Shown: piece after piece, positions 8,938-17,942 of the stretch | Numbering within the stretch: the stretch's first letter is position 1 | How the letters are laid out: each line of letters begins with the position of its first letter | DNA from: Solimonas marina | GTDB lineage: Bacteria; Pseudomonadota; Gammaproteobacteria; Nevskiales; Nevskiaceae | Reading direction: 5' to 3' | Assembly: GCF_012241385.1 (NCBI RefSeq) | Contig: NZ_JAAVXB010000004.1 | Span: 124,001 to 188,000 of the forward strand | DNA: 64,000 nt | Translations under genes and position numbers: made by a program | The notes under the pieces: model-generated | Told to the model about the DNA's origin: nothing | Database searches by the model: none | What the model saw: the letters and a program-made list of their open reading frames with translations, nothing else

Positions 8938-10071
8938 TCAGCGCCCGACCAGCGAGCGTGCGATCACTTCCTTCATGATTTCCGAGGTGCCGCCATAGAT
9001 GCGCTGGATGCGCGCGTCGACGAAGTAGCGCGAGATCGGGTATTCGGTCATGTAGCCGTAGCCGCCGAACAGTTGCAGGCAGGCGTCGGTGACGCGGCCT
9101 TCCATCTCGGTGGTGGCGAGCTTGATCATCGCCGCGGTCGGCACGTCCATGGTGCCCTCGGCGTACATCGCCGTGCACTTCTCCATGTAGGCGCGGTGGA
9201 CCTCAATGTCGGTCTTGATCCTGGCCAGCTCGAAGCGCGTGTTCTGGAAGCTGGCGATCGGTGCGCCGAAGGCCTTGCGCGTCGTCACGTATTCGATGGT
9301 CTTTTCGAGCGCGCCCTGGGCATGTGCGACGGCGGAGACGGCGAGCACCAAGCGTTCGCGCGGCAGCTCGTCGATCAGGTGACCGAAGCCGCCGCCGAGA
9401 CGGCCCAGCACCTCGTCCTTGCTGAGGCGCAGATTGTCGAAGAACAGCTCGGAAGTGTCGGCCGAATGCAGGCCGATCTTGTCGAGATTGCGACCGCGCT
9501 TGAAGCCGGGCAGCGAGGTATCGACGGTGAACAGCGTCGTGCCCTTGGCGCCGACCTTCGGATCGGTCTTGGTCGCCAGCACCACGACGCCGGCGTGCTG
9601 GCCGTTGGTGATGAAGGTCTTGGAGCCGTTGATGACGTAGTCGTCGCCGTCCGCCAGCGCGCTGGTCTTCATGCCCTGCAGGTCGGAGCCGGCGCCCGGT
9701 TCAGTCATGCCGATCGCGCCGATGCATTCGCCGGACGCCATCTTCGGCAGATACTTCTGCTTCTGTGCCTCGGTGCCCAGATGCAGGATGTAGGGCGCGG
9801 CGATGTCCGAATGCACGGTCAGGTTCGATGCCAGCGCCAGGAAGCCCATGCGCGCCGCTTCCTCGACGATCAGACAGGAGAATTCGAACGGCGCACCGAT
9901 GCCGCCATACTCCTCGGGCTGATCGACACAGAGCAGGCCGGCCTCGCCCATCTGCAGATACAGCTCCTTGGGGAACATGCCGTCCTTTTCCCACTGTTCG
10001 TAGTGAGGCTCGACGTTGTCGGCGAAGAAGCGCACGACGTTGTCGCGGAACAGCTCCAATTCGTTGCTCAT
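8938..10071 (-). CDS. Acyl-CoA dehydrogenase, long-chain type (paralogue 2)
   Basis: FAD-dependent acyl-CoA dehydrogenase of 377 residues, closely related along its whole length to the enzyme at 3338-4486. The motifs GMTEPGAGSDLQ, RKAFGAP, LPRERL (LCAD/IVD-type catalytic Glu) and the C-terminal IYGGTSEIMKEVIARSLVGR are present. The ATG at 10071 is preceded by a strong AGGAGAGGGAC ribosome site; open frame continues far upstream into the antiporter region but is not homologous there. The two paralogues flank the Sia operon and the AraC remnant, all on the minus strand, suggesting an ancestral tandem pair later separated. Substrate unknown. Confidence 0.92.
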   Translation of the reverse strand: MSNELELFRDNVVRFFADNVEPHYEQWEKDGMFPKELYLQMGEAGLLCVDQPEEYGGIGAPFEFSCLIVEEAARMGFLALASNLTVHSDIAAPYILHLGTEAQKQKYLPKMASGECIGAIGMTEPGAGSDLQGMKTSALADGDDYVINGSKTFITNGQHAGVVVLATKTDPKVGAKGTTLFTVDTSLPGFKRGRNLDKIGLHSADTSELFFDNLRLSKDEVLGRLGGGFGHLIDELPRERLVLAVSAVAHAQGALEKTIEYVTTRKAFGAPIASFQNTRFELARIKTDIEVHRAYMEKCTAMYAEGTMDVPTAAMIKLATTEMEGRVTDACLQLFGGYGYMTEYPISRYFVDARIQRIYGGTSEIMKEVIARSLVGR

Positions 10072-10139
10072 GTCCCTCTCCTGATTTTGAGTCTGCGCAT
10101 CATACGGGAGCATCAGACGCCATCCATTGGCCGCAATAC

Positions 10140-11774
10140 TCAGCGGTAGCGCGATTCGCTGAGGTCGATGTCGCGGACCAGCTTGCGCGCGGTCTCGTCG
10201 GAGACGTGGCGGCGCCGCGCCAGCTCGAAGATCGCGTCGCGTTCGGCCTGCAGTGCGGCCAGGCGCAGCTCGCGCTCGGCGTCGTCGGCGCGGCGCAGCG
10301 CCTCGGCGGCGATACCGGTCGGCGCCTGGTCGCTGAGCTGGCGTTGATACAGGGCGATGACGCGGCTGGCGGCGTCGTTGTAGCGCTCGACGTCGGCCGG
10401 CGTCTGCGCATGTGCGTTCTGCGCGCGGTGGATGGCGTCGAGTGCGGCCCGCGCCGCGACCCGGCGGGCGTGGTCTTCTTCGCGCTGCGGCTCGGTCGGC
10501 GGCGGCAGGTGCAGCCCGGTCAGCAGCCGCGGCAGGCCGATGCTGGCGGCGATCAACGACAACAGGATCACCGAGGCGGCGAGGAAGATCACCAGCTCGC
10601 GGGCCGGAAACGCATGGCCGTCCGGCAGGGTCAGCGGCAGCGTCAGCACCGCGGCCAGCGTCACCGTGCCGCGCACGCCGGCCAACGAGGTTGCGACGGT
10701 CAGGCGCCAGTGCGGCGCCGCCTGCGGACTCGCCGACTGGCGCGTCCACCACCGCCGTACATGCAGGGCGCCCCAGACCCAGAGCAGGCGCAGGGCAAAC
10801 AGGCCCGCGGTGGTCGCCAGCGCATAAACGGCCAGCCACCACGGGTTGCTGTGACCGCTCTGGGCGACCGACGCGATCGCCTGCTTGAGGATCTGCGGCA
10901 GTTGTTCGCCGAGCAGCACGAAGACGACGCCGTTGAGGGTGAATTGCACCGTGTCCCAGACCGCCGCGCGATGCACGCGGGTGGTCGCCAGCGCCGTGCC
11001 GCTGAGTTCGACATAGCTCATGGTGATGCCGGCGGCGACCGCGGCCAGAATCGCCGACGCGCCGATGTGCTCGGCGATCAGGTAGGCGCCGAACGGCGTC
11101 AGCAGGTTGAGCAGGATCGGTGAGCCGCTTTCCTCGCCGAAGTGACGCGACAGCCACAGCTGCGCGCGGCTGGCGCCGAGCGTGAAGCCGACGCCGACGC
11201 CGATACCGCCAATGGCCAGCCAGACGAAGGTCAGCCCGGCTGAACTGAGCGACAGGCCGCCGGTCGTGACGGCGGCCACCGCGAAGCGAAAGCAGACCAG
11301 GCCGGAGGCGTCGTTGAGCAGCGATTCGCCTTCGAGAATGTGCATCAGCCGTTTCGGGATCGGCACGCGCGCGGCGATCGACAAGACGGCGACCGGATCG
11401 GTCGGCGACACCACGGCGGCGAGGGCAAAGGCCACGGCCAATGGGATCGCAGGAATCAGCCAGTGGATCAGAAAGCCGGCGCCGACGACGGTGAACAGCA
11501 CCAGGCCCAGCGCCAGCTGCAGGACCACCGACAGGTCGCGGAACAGGCCGTCCTTCGGGATTCGCCAGCCGTCGAGAAACAGCAGCGGCGGCAGGAACAG
11601 CAGGAAGAACAGGTCGGGCTGCAGCTCGACGCCGCGATCGAAGCTGCCGGCGATGACCGCGCCGAGGCCGATCTGCACCAGCGGCAGTGGCAGCGAGAAC
11701 GGCAGGACGCGGACCAGATAGCCGCTCACCAGCACGGCGAGCAGCATGAACAGGGCGATTTCGATCGATCCCAT
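10140..11774 (-). CDS. Na+/H+ antiporter, CPA1 family
   Basis: Inner-membrane cation/proton antiporter of 544 residues. About twelve hydrophobic segments fill residues 1-420; the CPA1 signatures AVVSPTDPVAVLSI and LEGESLLNDASGLV carry the conserved acidic transport residues. A charged cytosolic tail of about 120 residues rich in Arg, Ala and Glu follows (HARRVAARAALDAIHRAQ). The role is pH and Na+ (or K+) homeostasis. The start at 11774 (MGSIEIALF) places the first membrane helix immediately after the Met; a start ten residues upstream is also open. It lies 50 bases from the aguB stop on the same strand and may be cotranscribed. Confidence 0.9.
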   Translation of the reverse strand: MGSIEIALFMLLAVLVSGYLVRVLPFSLPLPLVQIGLGAVIAGSFDRGVELQPDLFFLLFLPPLLFLDGWRIPKDGLFRDLSVVLQLALGLVLFTVVGAGFLIHWLIPAIPLAVAFALAAVVSPTDPVAVLSIAARVPIPKRLMHILEGESLLNDASGLVCFRFAVAAVTTGGLSLSSAGLTFVWLAIGGIGVGVGFTLGASRAQLWLSRHFGEESGSPILLNLLTPFGAYLIAEHIGASAILAAVAAGITMSYVELSGTALATTRVHRAAVWDTVQFTLNGVVFVLLGEQLPQILKQAIASVAQSGHSNPWWLAVYALATTAGLFALRLLWVWGALHVRRWWTRQSASPQAAPHWRLTVATSLAGVRGTVTLAAVLTLPLTLPDGHAFPARELVIFLAASVILLSLIAASIGLPRLLTGLHLPPPTEPQREEDHARRVAARAALDAIHRAQNAHAQTPADVERYNDAASRVIALYQRQLSDQAPTGIAAEALRRADDAERELRLAALQAERDAIFELARRRHVSDETARKLVRDIDLSESRYR

Positions 11775-11824
11775 GATGGCTTCGTGGGCCCTTGCGCGAG
11801 GCACGTACCCCGTGGCGGCGAGAC

Positions 11825-12718
11825 TCAGTCGCGGAAGCGCTTGGTCAGGTCACCGTAGGCGTCGACCCGACGGTCGCGCAGGAATGGCCACCAGCGTCTG
11901 ACGTTCTCGCTGCGCTGAAGGTCGACGTCGGCGATCAGCACATCGGCGACTTCGTCGGCCTTGGCGATGAATTCGCCCTGCGGGCCGGCGATGAAGCTGT
12001 GCCCCCAGAACTGCGAGCCCGGCCACTGGCCCATCGGGTCCGGCTCGAAGCCGACGCGATTGGCGACGACCACGGGCAGACCGTTGGCGACCGCATGCGC
12101 GCGCTGGATCGTCACCCAGGCATCGCGCTGGCGCGCCCGTTCATCTTCGGTGTCTTCCGGATTCCAGCCGATCGCGGTCGGATACAGCAGCAGGTCGGCG
12201 CCGGCCAACGCCATCAGGCGTGCGCCTTCGGGGTACCACTGGTCCCAGCAGACCAGCACGCCGAGCTTGCCGACACTGGTCTCGATCGGCGTGAAGCCGA
12301 GATCGCCCGGCGTGAAATAGAACTTCTCGTAATAGCCCGGATCGTCCGGGATATGCATCTTGCGGTACTTGCCGGCCAGCGTGCCGTCGCGTTCCAGTAC
12401 CACGGCGGTGTTGTGGTACAGCCCCGGTGCGCGGCGCTCGAACAGCGAGCCGACGATGACGACGTCGAGTTCCTTGGCCAGCGCGCCGAGAAAGGCGGTT
12501 GATGGCCCCGGAATCGCCTCGGCCAGATCGAACAGCTCGGTGGCCTCGTGCTGGCAGAAATACAGCGACGTATGAAGTTCCTGCAGCAGCACCAGCTGCG
12601 CGCCGCCGGCGACCGCGGCGCGGATACCGGCCTCGGAGGCCTTGAGATTGTCATCGCGGGTCGACGTGCAGGCCTGCTGGACGACACCGACGCGGAGGAT
12701 GCGGGGCTTGTGGCTCAT
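11825..12718 (-). CDS. aguB: N-carbamoylputrescine amidase
   Basis: Nitrilase-superfamily hydrolase of 297 residues converting N-carbamoylputrescine to putrescine, CO2 and ammonia, the last step of the agmatine route. The Glu-Lys-Cys catalytic triad is visible: E47 in LLQELHTSLYF, K120 in KYRKMHIPD and C157 in GVLVCWDQWYPEGAR. The motif DPGYYEKFYFTPGD is typical of plant- and Pseudomonas-type AguB. The start ATG at 12718 overlaps the aguA stop (ATGA), so the two enzymes are translationally coupled. No aguR-type regulator is adjacent. Confidence 0.95.
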   Translation of the reverse strand: MSHKPRILRVGVVQQACTSTRDDNLKASEAGIRAAVAGGAQLVLLQELHTSLYFCQHEATELFDLAEAIPGPSTAFLGALAKELDVVIVGSLFERRAPGLYHNTAVVLERDGTLAGKYRKMHIPDDPGYYEKFYFTPGDLGFTPIETSVGKLGVLVCWDQWYPEGARLMALAGADLLLYPTAIGWNPEDTEDERARQRDAWVTIQRAHAVANGLPVVVANRVGFEPDPMGQWPGSQFWGHSFIAGPQGEFIAKADEVADVLIADVDLQRSENVRRWWPFLRDRRVDAYGDLTKRFRD

Positions 12719-13737
12719 GGGGCGCTCGGAATCTGCATGGTCACGCAATGAAGGCTGCCGTACTGTTCGATCAGGGCTCGGCAGTCGATGCCGATCACGT
12801 CGCGGTCCGGGAAGCAGGGCTGCAGGCGGCCGAGGGCGATCGGGTCGTTGATCGCATCGCCATAGGTCGGCACCAGCACCGCGCCGTTCAGGATCAGGAA
12901 GTTCGGATAGCCGGCCGGCAGGCGCTTGCCGTCCTCGTCGTGGATCGCATGCGGCAGCGGCAGGGCGACGAGCTTGTACGGCTCGCCGTCGGCGGTGCGC
13001 AGGGCCTTGAGCTCGACTTCCATCGCCAGCAGGTCTTCGTAGTGCGGATCGTTGGCGTCGTCGCAGGCCTGATAGGCGATGGTCCTGGCGTCGCAGAAGC
13101 GGGCGATGGTGTCGATATGGCCGTCGGTGTCGTCGCCGATCAGGTCGCCGTGCGTCAGCCACAGCACGCGATCGAGGCCGAACCACTGCTTGAGTTTGGT
13201 TTCGATCTGCGCCTTGTCGAACTGCGGATTGCGTGTCGGCGCCAGCAGGCAGCGCTCGGTGGTCAGCAACGTGCCGAGACCATCCGATTCGATGCCGCCG
13301 CCTTCGAGCACGAAGTCCAGCGCCTCGACCGGCGCCGGCCAGACGCCCTGTGCGTCCAGCGCCTGCGTGACCTGATTGTCGAGCGAGGCGTCGAACTTGC
13401 CGCCCCAGCCGTTGAACACGAAATCGAGGTGGACGGGCGCGCCGTCGCGAAAGACGGTGATCGGGCCATGGTCGCGCGCCCAGACGTCATTGGCCGGCGC
13501 GGCGACCAGGGACAGCCGCTCGGCCTGGGCGCCCGCCGCGAGCAGTTGGGCCCGCAGGCCGTCGATATCGGGGCCGCAAGCGACGATCAGCGGCTCGTAG
13601 CGGGTGATGGCCACAGCCAGCGCCGTGAACGTCGCGTCGACCGCGGCGAACGATTTGGCGAAGTCGCCGTCGGGGCGTGGCCAGGTCAGCTGGATGGCGC
13701 GCTGCGGCGCCCACTCGGCGGGAAGAACGGCAGTCAT
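12715..13737 (-). CDS. aguA: Agmatine deiminase
   Basis: Peptidylarginine-deiminase-fold enzyme hydrolysing agmatine to N-carbamoylputrescine and ammonia; 340 residues. Seen: NDVWARDHGPITVF (substrate-binding Asp and catalytic Asp/His region), FNGWGGKF, EGGGIESDGLGTLLTTE, a TDGHIDTIARF His motif, and the nucleophilic Cys near the C-terminus in GSLHCVTMQIP (C331). Together with the overlapping aguB downstream it forms a two-step putrescine pathway. The ATG at 13737 is preferred to an in-frame TTG four codons upstream; neither has a strong ribosome site. Confidence 0.95.
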   Translation of the reverse strand: MTAVLPAEWAPQRAIQLTWPRPDGDFAKSFAAVDATFTALAVAITRYEPLIVACGPDIDGLRAQLLAAGAQAERLSLVAAPANDVWARDHGPITVFRDGAPVHLDFVFNGWGGKFDASLDNQVTQALDAQGVWPAPVEALDFVLEGGGIESDGLGTLLTTERCLLAPTRNPQFDKAQIETKLKQWFGLDRVLWLTHGDLIGDDTDGHIDTIARFCDARTIAYQACDDANDPHYEDLLAMEVELKALRTADGEPYKLVALPLPHAIHDEDGKRLPAGYPNFLILNGAVLVPTYGDAINDPIALGRLQPCFPDRDVIGIDCRALIEQYGSLHCVTMQIPSAP

Positions 13738-13775
13738 CGGTAGCGGCAATCGGCTGGGGGGCGGGAACGCAATGC

Positions 13776-13792
13776 GGGGTGCCCGGCACCCC
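13776..13792. repeat. Short inverted repeat between aguA and a small exported-protein gene
   Basis: A perfect 7-bp inverted repeat (GGGGTGC/GCACCCC) with a 3-base loop. On the minus strand, the direction of both neighbouring genes, it is not followed by a T-run. It may be a weak terminator of the small gene at 13846-14181 or a protein site upstream of aguA; the sequence does not decide. Confidence 0.4.
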
Positions 13793-13845
13793 GTCTATTT
13801 TCTGCGGCCGATTTTACCGCGCTGCGGCGGTGGAGGTGGCGACGT

Positions 13846-14181
13846 TCAGCGCACCGGCTGTAACTCGTCGGCGTGCTGCAGCGGCGGCGGGGCGCCCTTG
13901 ACCACGACATCGACGACCGTCGTGCGCTCGAAGAACACCGACCAGCCGTCGTAATCCCAGCGGGTAATCGGCGGGCGCTTCGGGCCACTGCCGCCGACCG
14001 GTGCGTGACGAACCTTGGGCTGCCCGAATTCGCGCAACACGGCCGCCTGCTTCTCTCCGCGCTGTGGCAGCGCCGTCGGCGCGGGGCTTTGCGCTGCCGG
14101 AACGGCGAGGACGTCAGCCAAGGCCGGTCCGGCAGCGATGACGCCCAATGCCAGCGCAGCAGCGGAAATTGTCTTTCTCAT
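13846..14181 (-). CDS. Small exported protein, function unknown
   Basis: A 111-residue protein with a clear signal peptide (MRKTISAAALALGVIAAGPALA, cleavage near residue 22). The mature part carries LPQRGEKQAAVLREFGQPKVRH, then PPITRWDYDGWSVFFERTTVVDVVV. The pattern of a short Gly/Pro turn followed by an RWDY...VFFE strand resembles small periplasmic proteins of the outer-membrane lipoprotein SmpA-like fold found in gammaproteobacteria, but no function is established and no lipobox is present. A good -10 element lies upstream (see 14211-14239). Transcribed in the same direction as aguA, 108 bases before it. Confidence 0.7.
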   Translation of the reverse strand: MRKTISAAALALGVIAAGPALADVLAVPAAQSPAPTALPQRGEKQAAVLREFGQPKVRHAPVGGSGPKRPPITRWDYDGWSVFFERTTVVDVVVKGAPPPLQHADELQPVR

Positions 14182-14210
14182 AAAAGGCTTGGCCCCCGAA
14201 GCTCGCGCTG

Positions 14211-14239
14211 ACTATAGCATCGGCGACGCGGCGTCCAAA
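14211..14239 (-). promoter_or_regulatory. Candidate sigma-70 promoter for the small exported-protein gene
   Basis: On the minus strand a -10 hexamer TATAGT (complement of 14211-14216) lies 17 bases from TTTGGA (complement of 14234-14239). The -10 matches consensus at five of six positions; the -35 is weak. The start codon at 14181 would follow a leader of roughly 20 bases. Confidence 0.4.
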
Positions 14240-14306
14240 GTTGGCCGGCGCAAGCGGCATAGAGGCCGACAGCAGCGCCAGGCGCGCTGCCGGCCTTCGT
14301 TGGGCT

Positions 14307-16013
14307 TCAGGGCGCCAGGCGTGGCGCCGGCAGTGCCGTCGCAATGCCGGTCGGCAGGTCTTGCTTGACCTCACGCAGGACGTTCTGGGCCGGCTGCAAC
14401 ATCGGATCGCGGCCCAGCGCGTACGACTGCTCGCGAACGACGGCGAGATAGGCCTTGTTCAGTGCCAGTGCGCGCGCGGCCGACGGCAGCATCAAGCTCG
14501 ACAGGTCGCCGGCCAAGGCCGCGAACGCGGCGTCGCGCGGCTGGCCGTCGTCGTCGAAGAAGCGTGCGCGGACCTCGTCGTTGGCGCGGTATTCGTCGCC
14601 GGCGTGGTTGGCGAGCAGATAGCTCGCGTATTCGGCCTGGCCGTCGGCGCGCTTCGGGTCGGCCCAGTTCGCGAACGGCCGCGCATCGCTCGCGGCGCCG
14701 CTCCAATGGCCCCAGCCCTGCGTGGCGCCGCCGCGCTTGCGTGAGTACGAGAACACCGTGTCGTCGGTCGCCGATAGGCCGCCGTGGCAGCCGAGGCAGA
14801 ACTGCGATTCCTCCTGCGTCTGCGGTCGCAGGCGGCCGCCGCGATCCTCGATATAGCCCTGATAAACCCAGCCGAGCTTGCTCTTCATGCCGCGCTCGGG
14901 GTCGCCGTAGTACTGCTCCGGTTCGTCCGGCGACAGCGTCGCTTCCTTTTCTTCGTCGAGCGCTTGCAGGCGCAGCGACGAGTAGGTTTCCCAGCGCTGC
15001 TTGCGGCTGTAGCGCAGCTCCTTCATGCGCGCCGCCGGACGCACGACGCCGTCGTCGCCGACGTCGAGGTAGCGCACGCTGTGCAGGAACTCGGTGCCGA
15101 CCGGGAACAGGCCGGCGGCGGCCTGGACACGGCCGGCGCGCTGCTCGTCGCCGGCGCGGCCGACGTAATACATGAATTGCTGCTTCAGCGGCGCCCAGTC
15201 GTAGACGACGTGCGTCGCGGTGCCGAGCGTGCCGTCGCGATCGAGGTCGGCGTCCAGCGCGCGCTCGTCGGTGGCGTCGATGGCGATGTCGGTGCGGCGC
15301 ACCAGGCTTTCGACGATGGCCAGATTGGTCTTGTAGACGGCGGCGTCCGCCTTGCCGTCGCGGTCCTCGCGGAACGCGGCGGGCAGGCGGATCAGCACGT
15401 CGTCGAACGCGCCGTTGGTCGGCATGAAGGTGCCGGGAAAGGGGTAGTAGGTGAAGGCGCGCCAGCCAGTGGCGGCGCCGTCCGCGCTGCGGTCGAAGCC
15501 TTCGGCGTCGAAGCTGAACGCGGCGTCGGGAATGTAGCCGTCCCATTGGCCGTCGCCGTCCAGATCCCAGCGCTTCGGCACCGCGCGCAGGCGCTGCGCC
15601 AGATCGATGTGGCCGCGTGCGTCGTGGTAGTTGTCCTGACGGACGTACGCGAGGATGGCATCGTCGCCGGTCGCGGCGATCGCATCGCGGCGGTCGACGA
15701 AGAAATTCTTCCAGTCATTGTGCACGACGCCGGTCTGGCCGATCGACGGGAATGCGTACGACAGCTGGTTTTCCGGCTGGCTCTGCCAGTTCGGCTGGTC
15801 GGCGTCGGCGTGACAGACATAGCAGGGGTTCTGCACGGCGCTGTTGGCGACGTCCTGCGTACGCGTGAAGCACTGCGGCGGGATGTTGGCGATCTTGTTG
15901 CGCACCGGGCGCGTGCGTAGATCGATGCCGCTGTCGTCTGATTGCGGGTGGTGGCAGGCGGTGAGCAGCAGGGCCAGCGCCGTGGTGGCGGCGAGCGTGC
16001 GGAAATTCGACAT
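14307..16013 (-). CDS. Diheme c-type cytochrome-like lipoprotein, function unknown
   Basis: A 568-residue lipoprotein. The signal sequence ends in the lipobox LLLTAC (Cys20). Two CXXCH heme c motifs are present: CYVCH at 64-68, just after the lipid anchor, and CLGCH at 406-410, so at least two covalent hemes are expected in the periplasm. Between them lie long stretches with DLDGDGQWDGYIPDAAFSFD and DADLDRDGT that look like Ca2+-binding or EF-hand-like loops. It resembles large hypothetical diheme cytochromes of proteobacteria; the electron-transfer partner is unknown. The ATG at 16013 is chosen because it places the signal peptide at the N-terminus. It follows a strong terminator of the PhoX-like gene, so it has its own promoter. 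Confidence 0.8.
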   Translation of the reverse strand: MSNFRTLAATTALALLLTACHHPQSDDSGIDLRTRPVRNKIANIPPQCFTRTQDVANSAVQNPCYVCHADADQPNWQSQPENQLSYAFPSIGQTGVVHNDWKNFFVDRRDAIAATGDDAILAYVRQDNYHDARGHIDLAQRLRAVPKRWDLDGDGQWDGYIPDAAFSFDAEGFDRSADGAATGWRAFTYYPFPGTFMPTNGAFDDVLIRLPAAFREDRDGKADAAVYKTNLAIVESLVRRTDIAIDATDERALDADLDRDGTLGTATHVVYDWAPLKQQFMYYVGRAGDEQRAGRVQAAAGLFPVGTEFLHSVRYLDVGDDGVVRPAARMKELRYSRKQRWETYSSLRLQALDEEKEATLSPDEPEQYYGDPERGMKSKLGWVYQGYIEDRGGRLRPQTQEESQFCLGCHGGLSATDDTVFSYSRKRGGATQGWGHWSGAASDARPFANWADPKRADGQAEYASYLLANHAGDEYRANDEVRARFFDDDGQPRDAAFAALAGDLSSLMLPSAARALALNKAYLAVVREQSYALGRDPMLQPAQNVLREVKQDLPTGIATALPAPRLAP

Positions 16014-16031
16014 GGGAAACCGGTGCAGGTG

Positions 16032-16071
16032 AAAAGCAAAAAGGTTCCGGCGCGCCAGGCGCGCCGGAACC
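16032..16071 (-). terminator. Rho-independent terminator of the PhoX-like gene
   Basis: Perfect 13-bp stem (16043-16055 with 16059-16071) and a 3-base loop; on the minus strand it is followed by TTTTTGCTTTT. It lies 18 bases after the stop of the gene at 16090-17838. Confidence 0.92.
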
Positions 16072-16089
16072 GTGACCACGGATGACGAC

Positions 16090-17838
16090 TTACTGATGCG
16101 CCGGCAGCGAGCCGACGTAGCCGAAGTACGAGCGGCGCTCCGCGCTTTCGTCGGCAACCAGGTCTTCATCGCTTTCGCCATACGGATGCTGCACGACGAA
16201 CATGATGTAGCCGAAGCCATTGACGTCCGGGTAGTAGTACAGCGACGTCGTCTCCGAGCCGTACGGCGTCGAGCCGATGCGCGTCAGTTCGGCGCTCTCG
16301 ATGTTGTACGCCCAGACCATGTCGTTCTGGTGCGCGCTCGAGGCGTCCTCGCCGATCAGCAGCGTCTTCTGGTCCGGCATGAAGCTGATGTTGTCCGGAT
16401 TGCCGATGCCGTCGACGCTGCAGCTGTTGCCGTAGAAGGTGTCGCCTTCGGCGTATGACGCGGCAATGCCTTCGAGCACGCCGCTGGCGGTCGTCGCGGT
16501 GTAATCAGCGTCGACGTCGTAGGCGTAGATGGCGCCGCAGCTGTTCTTGCCGAGCTGCACGTCACCGGCGCCGTCCGACATGCTGGAGCCGACATCGCTG
16601 TAGGCGACATAGAGCTTCATGCCGGCCGGGTCGAAGCTCACGCCTTCTTCCTTCTTCATTTCGACCGTGGCGCCGAGGTAGCCGGCGTAGCGACGCGTTT
16701 CGAGGAAGGCCGCGGCCTGCTCCATGCCGGCGTTGAGCTTCAGGCATTCCTTGCTGCCGTTGGCGCTGACGTAGGTGTAGCCGGTCGCGCAGCTGCCGTC
16801 GGTGACGGTGCCGACGCTGAAGATGTCCTCGAACGTGGTGCCGGCGTCGATCAGTGCCTTGACCTCGGCGTCGGTGCCGCTGCCGAGTTCGATCCACGAG
16901 ATGTCGGCGGTGCCGAGCGCCGAGTCGCTGCTGTCGCTGGTCTGCGACCACTTCATCGCGTACAGCGTGCCGCCGCTGAGGTCGCCGGCGGTATCGGCGA
17001 CGTAGCGGAAGAAGCCGACATCGGTGCCGTCGTCCGACTGGTAGACGGTTTTTTCATCCGGCATCACGTACGACAGCTCGTGCGCGAAGCGGCCCATGGA
17101 GTAGTGCTTGGCGACGCTGGCGGCGCCGGCATCGCTGACCGTGACTTCGACCGGGTAGCCCCAGTAATACGGGTTGGTCGTGGCGCCGGCCAAATAAGCG
17201 CTCATCGACGAGGCGCTGTCGGTGCCGTTGGCGGCGTTCGGCTCGTATTCCTCGGAACCCAGATGCGTTTCCCACGGCGTGACCATGCCGGCGCAGGGGT
17301 TCCAGATGCCGTTGATGCCGGACAGGTCGATCGCGGTCGTTTCGACGGCGGCGAGCTTGCCGGTTTCGCTGTCCTGCGACAGTGCGGTCAGATACATGCC
17401 GCCCGGGCGGCTTTCGAACTGCGAGACGGCGTAGAGCTTGCCGCCGACCTGCAGGATCGACGAAAAGTCGTTGGAGTCGGCGATGGTCGTCGAGCCGTCG
17501 GTCTGGTAGATCGGCGTCATGGTGTTGTCGACGATCTGGCCGAACACATTGAGGCTGGTGCTGGCGCCGCGCTGTTCGCCGGAACGCAGGATCGTCACAT
17601 ACGAGGTTTCGCGTGTGACGCCGTCGACGGTGGCGTAGTCGCTGGCATAGACCTGGCGCTTGGCGCCGTCGGTGGCGGCGGCCTCGACGGGCGCGAAGCT
17701 GGTCGTCTTGACCACGTCGCCGCCGTCGTCGTTGTTGTTGTCATTGTTGTCGCTGCAGGCAGCCAGCAGCAGGGTGCCGACGACGGCGCTGGCGCTGAGC
17801 AGATACGCGCCGTGGCGGCGCAGATGCAGGTACGGCAT
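16090..17838 (-). CDS. PhoX-like (DUF839) phosphatase-family lipoprotein
   Basis: A 582-residue protein with a lipoprotein signal (GTLLLAAC, Cys28) followed by an Asn/Asp-rich linker. PhoX-family segments are visible: WNPCAGMVTPWETHLGSEEYEP (start of the beta-propeller, with the acidic pair that binds Ca/Fe in PhoX), MGRFAHELSYVMPDEKTVYQSDD, VGFFRYVAD, and NPDNISFMPDQKTLLIGEDA near the C-terminus. PhoX enzymes are calcium-dependent alkaline phosphatases active on phosphomonoesters in the periplasm or at the surface. Typical PhoX uses Tat export; here the RR pair is not followed by a standard Tat motif and a lipobox is present. The ATG at 17838 has AAGGGAG upstream. A possible Pho box lies further upstream. 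Confidence 0.82.
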   Translation of the reverse strand: MPYLHLRRHGAYLLSASAVVGTLLLAACSDNNDNNNDDGGDVVKTTSFAPVEAAATDGAKRQVYASDYATVDGVTRETSYVTILRSGEQRGASTSLNVFGQIVDNTMTPIYQTDGSTTIADSNDFSSILQVGGKLYAVSQFESRPGGMYLTALSQDSETGKLAAVETTAIDLSGINGIWNPCAGMVTPWETHLGSEEYEPNAANGTDSASSMSAYLAGATTNPYYWGYPVEVTVSDAGAASVAKHYSMGRFAHELSYVMPDEKTVYQSDDGTDVGFFRYVADTAGDLSGGTLYAMKWSQTSDSSDSALGTADISWIELGSGTDAEVKALIDAGTTFEDIFSVGTVTDGSCATGYTYVSANGSKECLKLNAGMEQAAAFLETRRYAGYLGATVEMKKEEGVSFDPAGMKLYVAYSDVGSSMSDGAGDVQLGKNSCGAIYAYDVDADYTATTASGVLEGIAASYAEGDTFYGNSCSVDGIGNPDNISFMPDQKTLLIGEDASSAHQNDMVWAYNIESAELTRIGSTPYGSETTSLYYYPDVNGFGYIMFVVQHPYGESDEDLVADESAERRSYFGYVGSLPAHQ

Positions 17839-17942
17839 GTTGGGGGGCTCCCTTGGGGTTGCTATGGATTCGCTGCCTGCGGTGCAACGGGCTGTTGCGC
17901 CGGGAAGACGGGCGAACCCTAGGGGCCGAGAATTGCGCTCCG

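Noticed and set aside
3338-10071. Apparent loss of the catalytic Glu in both acyl-CoA dehydrogenases (YGGT instead of YEGT)
   Set aside because: The LCAD and isovaleryl-CoA dehydrogenase groups use a Glu at another position, which is present in LPRERL.
8938-11157. A longer version of the second acyl-CoA dehydrogenase extending upstream
   Set aside because: The upstream part is Arg/Pro-rich shadow of the antiporter gene, and the ATG at 10071 has a strong ribosome site.
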